DNA of 64,000 nt, taken from NCBI RefSeq assembly GCF_039539005.1, contig NZ_BAABCP010000001.1:1-64000 (forward strand), written 5' to 3'. Below are positions 60,721 to 64,000 of this stretch, piece after piece (within the stretch, counting starts at the first letter, position 1; every line of letters begins with the position of its first letter). The notes under the pieces were generated by a model. The model was given only the letters and a program-made list of their open reading frames with translations. It had not been told where the DNA came from and did not search any database. Origin of the DNA: Microbacterium soli (GTDB taxonomy: Bacteria > Actinomycetota > Actinomycetes > Actinomycetales > Microbacteriaceae). Both the position numbers and the translations under genes were made by a program.

Positions 60721-62265
60721 TCAGCGCGGTGTCCGACGACGTTCGGGGCGCAGTGTGACGAGCGCGACGATCAGGGCGCCGCACACCAGTAGCGCGCCGA
60801 TGATCGAGGTGGTCACGACGCCGGAGCCGAAGGCGGAGGACGCCGCCTCCCACAGTGCGCCGCCGAGACGCTCCGGCAGGCGCCCGACGGCCGTGTAGGC
60901 GCCGGCGAGCGTCTCCCGGGCCTCCGCGGCGGCGGCCGTGGGCACCCCTTCGGGAATGCGCAGTGCGCCGCGGTAGAAGGCGGTGATGATGCCGCCCAGC
61001 ACGGCCGTGCCCAGGACCGCCCCGAGCTCGTACGCCGTCTCGGACACGGCGCTGGCCGCACCCGCTTTCGCGGCGGGGGCGTTCGCGAGGATCAGCTCGT
61101 TCGAGATCGTCTCCGCCGCCCCGATGCCGAGCCCCAGCACGACGAACGCGCCCATGAGCCAGCCCGCGCTGTTCAGGCTCGCCGTGGCGGCGACCATCGC
61201 GTACCCCAGTGCGGACAGGGACAGCGCGGTCGGCACGACGATGTGCGGCGCCACCCGCCGCGAGATCGGCACCACGCACAGTCCCGCCACGATCATGGCC
61301 GCCATCCCGGGCACCAGCGCGAGCCCGGCCACCAGGGGCGACAGGCCGATCACGAGCTGAAGCTGCTGCGACACGAAGTACAGGAAGCCGACCAGGGCGA
61401 TGATGCTGAGCAGGTTGACGAGGATCGCCCCGCTGAAGCCGCCCCGGCGGAACAGGGTCATGTCGAGCATCGGATGCGCTGCGCGCCGCATCCGCCGCAC
61501 GAACAGGGCGGCGGCAGCCGCACCGGCCAGCAGCAGCACCGCGGCCAGCGCATTCACCCCGTCGACGGCCAGTGATTTGATGGCGAAGACGACGGGAGTC
61601 ATCGCCGCCATCGACAGCAGGATTCCCAGCGGGTCGATCCGACCCGGATCGGGGTCGCTGCTCTCCGACAGCAGCCGCAGTCCGCCGATCAGCAGCGGCA
61701 CGAGGACGGGCACCGCGATGAGGAACACGGCTCCCCACCAGAAGTGCTCGAGCAGGATGCCGCCGACGACGGGTCCGAGCGCGGATCCGGCGGAGAAGGC
61801 GGCGGCCCACACCGCGATGGCCAGGCGACGCTGGTCGCGATTGCGGAACACGGAGCGCAGCAGCGACAGGGTGGACGGCATGAGCATCGCCCCGAACACG
61901 CCCAGGACCGCGCGGGCGGCGATGAGGAGCCCCGCCGTCGGCGCAAAGGCCGCGATCGCGGACGTCACCGCGAAACCCGTCGCTCCGATCAGCAGCATCC
62001 GTCGCCGTCCGAACCGGTCTCCCAGCACCCCCATCGTCACGAGGAGACCTGCGAGCACGAGCGAGTAGACGTCGATGATCCACAGCTGCTCGGTGCCGCT
62101 GGGCGCCAGCGCCAGCGAGATCTCGGGGATCGCGAAGGCCAGCACCGTGTTGTCGACCGACACGAGCAGCACGGGCAGCATCAGCACGATCAACGCCGCC
62201 CAGCCGCGCGCTCCCACGCGCGGGCCGTCCTCGTGCAGGAGCGGGATCGTCCCCGTCGTGGACAT
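60721..62265 (-). CDS. MFS drug-efflux transporter (DHA2, EmrB/QacA type)
   Basis: A 514-residue membrane protein with 14 predicted spans. [20 protein letters not shown] is the motif C-like/first-span signature, [19 protein letters not shown] the loop-2/3 signature, and [20 protein letters not shown] motif C of exporters. GGAAGG lies before the ATG at 62265; an ATG at 62280 is in the TetR operator. A divergent TetR-family regulator with a palindromic operator suggests an inducible multidrug exporter. Confidence 0.92.
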   Translation of the reverse strand: MSTTGTIPLLHEDGPRVGARGWAALIVLMLPVLLVSVDNTVLAFAIPEISLALAPSGTEQLWIIDVYSLVLAGLLVTMGVLGDRFGRRRMLLIGATGFAVTSAIAAFAPTAGLLIAARAVLGVFGAMLMPSTLSLLRSVFRNRDQRRLAIAVWAAAFSAGSALGPVVGGILLEHFWWGAVFLIAVPVLVPLLIGGLRLLSESSDPDPGRIDPLGILLSMAAMTPVVFAIKSLAVDGVNALAAVLLLAGAAAAALFVRRMRRAAHPMLDMTLFRRGGFSGAILVNLLSIIALVGFLYFVSQQLQLVIGLSPLVAGLALVPGMAAMIVAGLCVVPISRRVAPHIVVPTALSLSALGYAMVAATASLNSAGWLMGAFVVLGLGIGAAETISNELILANAPAAKAGAASAVSETAYELGAVLGTAVLGGIITAFYRGALRIPEGVPTAAAAEARETLAGAYTAVGRLPERLGGALWEAASSAFGSGVVTTSIIGALLVCGALIVALVTLRPERRRTPR

Positions 62266-62279
62266 GACGCGCCTTCCCA

Positions 62280-62307
62280 TTACTTAACCGTCCAGATGGT
62301 ATAGTAA
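62280..62307. promoter_or_regulatory. TetR operator between MFS exporter and regulator
   Basis: TTACTTAACC (62280-62289) and GGTATAGTAA (62298-62307) are inverted repeats matching at 8 of 10 positions around an eight-base centre. The right arm contains TATAGT (62300-62305), a good -10 box for the TetR gene. Placement between the divergent genes fits dual repression. Confidence 0.6.
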
Positions 62308-62345
62308 CACAGACAGGAACCATGACCGTCAGAGTCGGAGGCACC

Positions 62346-62900
62346 ATGCCGCGCCCACCGCTGGCCCGCGAACGCGTACTGGACGCGTACGAGGACCTGC
62401 TCATCGCCGAGGGTGAGCGCGCGGCGACGCTCGACGCCGTCGCCAAGGCCGCCGAGGTGTCCAAGGGCGGGCTACTCTATCATTTCCCCTCGAAGGACGA
62501 CCTGGCGGCCGGTCTCGCAGAGCGCCTGGCCGCCCTGACCGCCGCCGACCTGGCGCGCATGCGCGCCGCCGCGGAGGGTCCCATCGCCTACTACATCCGA
62601 ACCTCGGTGATGGAGGACGACGCGCTCGATCGCGCCCTCATCGCCACCACACGGCTCGCACAGGGCGGCTCATCCGCCGCATCCGCAGCGCTGCGCGAAT
62701 CCCGCCGGTTGTGGGCGGAGGCCATCCGCCCCCACGTGCGCGACGAGGCCGCGCTGGATCTGGTGATGCTTCTCAGCGACGGACTGTACTTCAACAACTC
62801 GCTCGCCGACCCCGACGGCGACCCCGGCGACAGCGTCCCGTCGGGTGCCGCGCTCGCGCGGCTCATCGAGCTGGTTCAGACCTCGGTGATCTCCACCTGA
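62346..62900 (+). CDS. TetR-family transcriptional regulator
   Basis: A 184-residue repressor. The DNA-binding half reads [20 protein letters not shown] and [20 protein letters not shown], a TetR helix-turn-helix. The C-terminal ligand domain is variable. I prefer the ATG at 62346 with GGAGG upstream; an ATG at 62322 with AGGA is also possible. Divergent from the drug exporter it probably represses. Its stop overlaps serA by 25 bases (convergent). Confidence 0.9.
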   Translation: MPRPPLARERVLDAYEDLLIAEGERAATLDAVAKAAEVSKGGLLYHFPSKDDLAAGLAERLAALTAADLARMRAAAEGPIAYYIRTSVMEDDALDRALIATTRLAQGGSSAASAALRESRRLWAEAIRPHVRDEAALDLVMLLSDGLYFNNSLADPDGDPGDSVPSGAALARLIELVQTSVIST

Positions 62901-64000
62901 CGGAACAGGTCGGCATCGATGGCGGCGCTGATCTCGGCCAGCAGCTCGTCGGTCACCGGCGAGTCCAGCGTCAGCACGCTGAGCGCCTGCGCGCCCGCAG
63001 CCTCACGCGCGACCTGCATGCCGGCGATGTTGATGCCCGCCTCACCGAACTTCTGGCCGAAGACGGCCACAATGCCGGGGCGGTCGGTGTACATCATGAC
63101 GACGTGGTGCTTCTCGATGGGCAACTCGATGGCGTGGTCGTTGATGGCGACGAGCTTCTCGACCTGCTTGGGACCGGTCAGCGTGCCGGACACCGACAGC
63201 TGCGAGCCGTCCGAGAGCGCACCGCTCAGTGTGATGACGTTGCGGTACTCCTCGCTCACGTCGTCCTTGAGCAGCCGCACGGTCACACCGCGCTGGTCGG
63301 CCAGCAGCGGGGCGTTGACGTACGACACGGTGTCACTGACGATGTTCGTGAAGACGCCCTTGAGCGCGGCGAGCTTCAGCACGCTCACGTCGTAGTCGTT
63401 CAGCTCGCCGTGCACCTCGACGTCCAGGCTGGTCAGCGGCGACTGCGAGAGCGCCGAGAAGATCTGGCCGAGCTTCTCCACCAGCGCGATGCCGGGACGC
63501 ACGTACGGGTCGATGACACCGCCCGCGACGTTGACGGCATCCGGCACCAGGTCTCCGCCCAGCGCGAGGCGCACCGAGCGCGCCACCGACACACCGGCCT
63601 TCTCCTGCGCCTCGACGGTGCTGGCGCCCAGGTGCGGGGTGACGACGACGTTCGGCAGGCTCAGCAGCGCGTGGGCGGTGCTGCCCTCCGCCGGCGGCTC
63701 GGACGTGAACACGTCCAGACCCGCACCGGCGATCTCACCGGCGACGAGCGCCTCGTACAGATCGGCCTCGTCGATCAGGCCGCCGCGGGCGACGTTCACG
63801 ATGAAGGCGGTCTTCTTCATCGCGGCGAACTGCGCGGCGCCGATCATGCCCGTCGTCTCGGGGGTCTTGGGCATGTGGATGGTGATGAAGTCGGACTCGG
63901 CGGCGAGCTCGTCCAGCGACACCAGCTGCACGCCCAGCTGCTGCGCACGAGAGCTCGTGACATACGGGTCGTAGGCGATCACGCGCATGTCGAAGGCGTT
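62876..64000 (-). CDS. serA: D-3-phosphoglycerate dehydrogenase, partial
   Basis: The C-terminal 374 residues of a serine-biosynthesis enzyme oxidising 3-phosphoglycerate; the N-terminus lies beyond the window. MPKTPETTGMIGAAQFAAMK, VNVARGGLIDEADLYEALV and VTPHLGASTVEAQEKAGVSV (catalytic His) are the D-2-hydroxyacid dehydrogenase motifs. The intervening and ACT domains at the end (MYTDRPGIVAVFGQKFGEAG) mark the long actinobacterial, serine-regulated type. Confidence 0.96.
   Translation of the reverse strand, partial: NAFDMRVIAYDPYVTSSRAQQLGVQLVSLDELAAESDFITIHMPKTPETTGMIGAAQFAAMKKTAFIVNVARGGLIDEADLYEALVAGEIAGAGLDVFTSEPPAEGSTAHALLSLPNVVVTPHLGASTVEAQEKAGVSVARSVRLALGGDLVPDAVNVAGGVIDPYVRPGIALVEKLGQIFSALSQSPLTSLDVEVHGELNDYDVSVLKLAALKGVFTNIVSDTVSYVNAPLLADQRGVTVRLLKDDVSEEYRNVITLSGALSDGSQLSVSGTLTGPKQVEKLVAINDHAIELPIEKHHVVMMYTDRPGIVAVFGQKFGEAGINIAGMQVAREAAGAQALSVLTLDSPVTDELLAEISAAIDADLFRQVEITEV

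Noticed and set aside
60602-62464. Upstream continuation of the leuB frame giving a 970-residue fusion
   Set aside because: The added part runs through the MFS exporter in another frame, and homologous LeuB starts at [14 protein letters not shown] with a ribosome site at 60601.
1-64000. CRISPR arrays, rRNA genes, origin of replication
   Set aside because: No regularly spaced direct repeats, no rRNA sequence and no DnaA-box cluster or dnaA/parA context were seen when scanning.

Overview
The window comes from a high-GC actinobacterium, most likely Microbacterium or another member of the Microbacteriaceae. The clues are strong G/C third positions, GTG and TTG starts, several apparently leaderless transcripts, and typical actinobacterial gene orders: mutM-rnc-rpmF-yceD-coaD-recG, thiL/DUF3515/ddl/gpsA/plsC/murA/leuD/leuC, and gltX/FAH/ilvE/leuB/serA. 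The genus is inferred from gene content and was not tested.

Layout. (1) Bases 1-4,330 are mobile-element debris: an intact IS110-family transposase with a structured non-coding left end, a large serine recombinase that has lost its catalytic domain, an excisionase-like helix-turn-helix protein, two small unknown genes and a decayed phosphatase-like gene. (2) Bases 4,298-13,552 are a sugar-acid uptake and breakdown cluster: an ABC importer without its own ATPase, a ROK regulator, a debranching-type (alpha/alpha)6 glycosidase, a GH13_18 phosphorylase and a glycerate kinase. The last two fit the use of glucosylglycerate (glucosylglycerate + Pi to glucose-1-P + glycerate, then phosphorylation of glycerate). 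(3) Bases 13,553-14,553 hold an orphan gene tail, two terminators and a HigB/HigA-type toxin-antitoxin pair with its operator. (4) Bases 14,583-29,511 are core genome: base-excision repair, RNase III, L32, CoA, recombination, thiamine, cell wall, phospholipid and leucine genes. (5) Bases 28,355-29,642 carry two RNA regulators: a leucine-rich leader peptide before leuC whose Leu codons are complementary to the leuC ribosome site, and a yybP-ykoY-type (Mn2+) riboswitch before a TerC-family gene. (6) Bases 29,774-43,439 mix an ECF sigma factor with its DUF4349 partner, two tRNA-Glu genes flanking a luciferase-like monooxygenase remnant, a LysR/MFS pair, pepN, a transsulfuration enzyme with an Lrp regulator, msrA, and small redox and ADP-ribose genes. 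(7) Bases 43,497-54,128 are an accessory catabolic island: luciferase-like flavin oxidoreductase, tripartite TRAP importer, flavoprotein monooxygenase, lactonase-like hydrolase, NAD-dependent epimerase/dehydrogenase, HpcH/HpaI-type aldolase, and GntR and PucR regulators. It ends in an IS3-family remnant beside tRNA-Gln. (8) Bases 54,774-64,000 return to core genes (gltX, FAH-family, ilvE, leuB, serA), interrupted by two MFS transporters, one with a divergent TetR regulator.

The strongest new observations are the two cis-acting RNA switches, the candidate bridge RNA and junction promoter of the IS110 element, the probable glucosylglycerate operon with candidate operators, and the island, which reads as a pathway of carboxylate uptake, flavin oxygenation, lactone opening, dehydrogenation and aldol cleavage for an unknown substrate.
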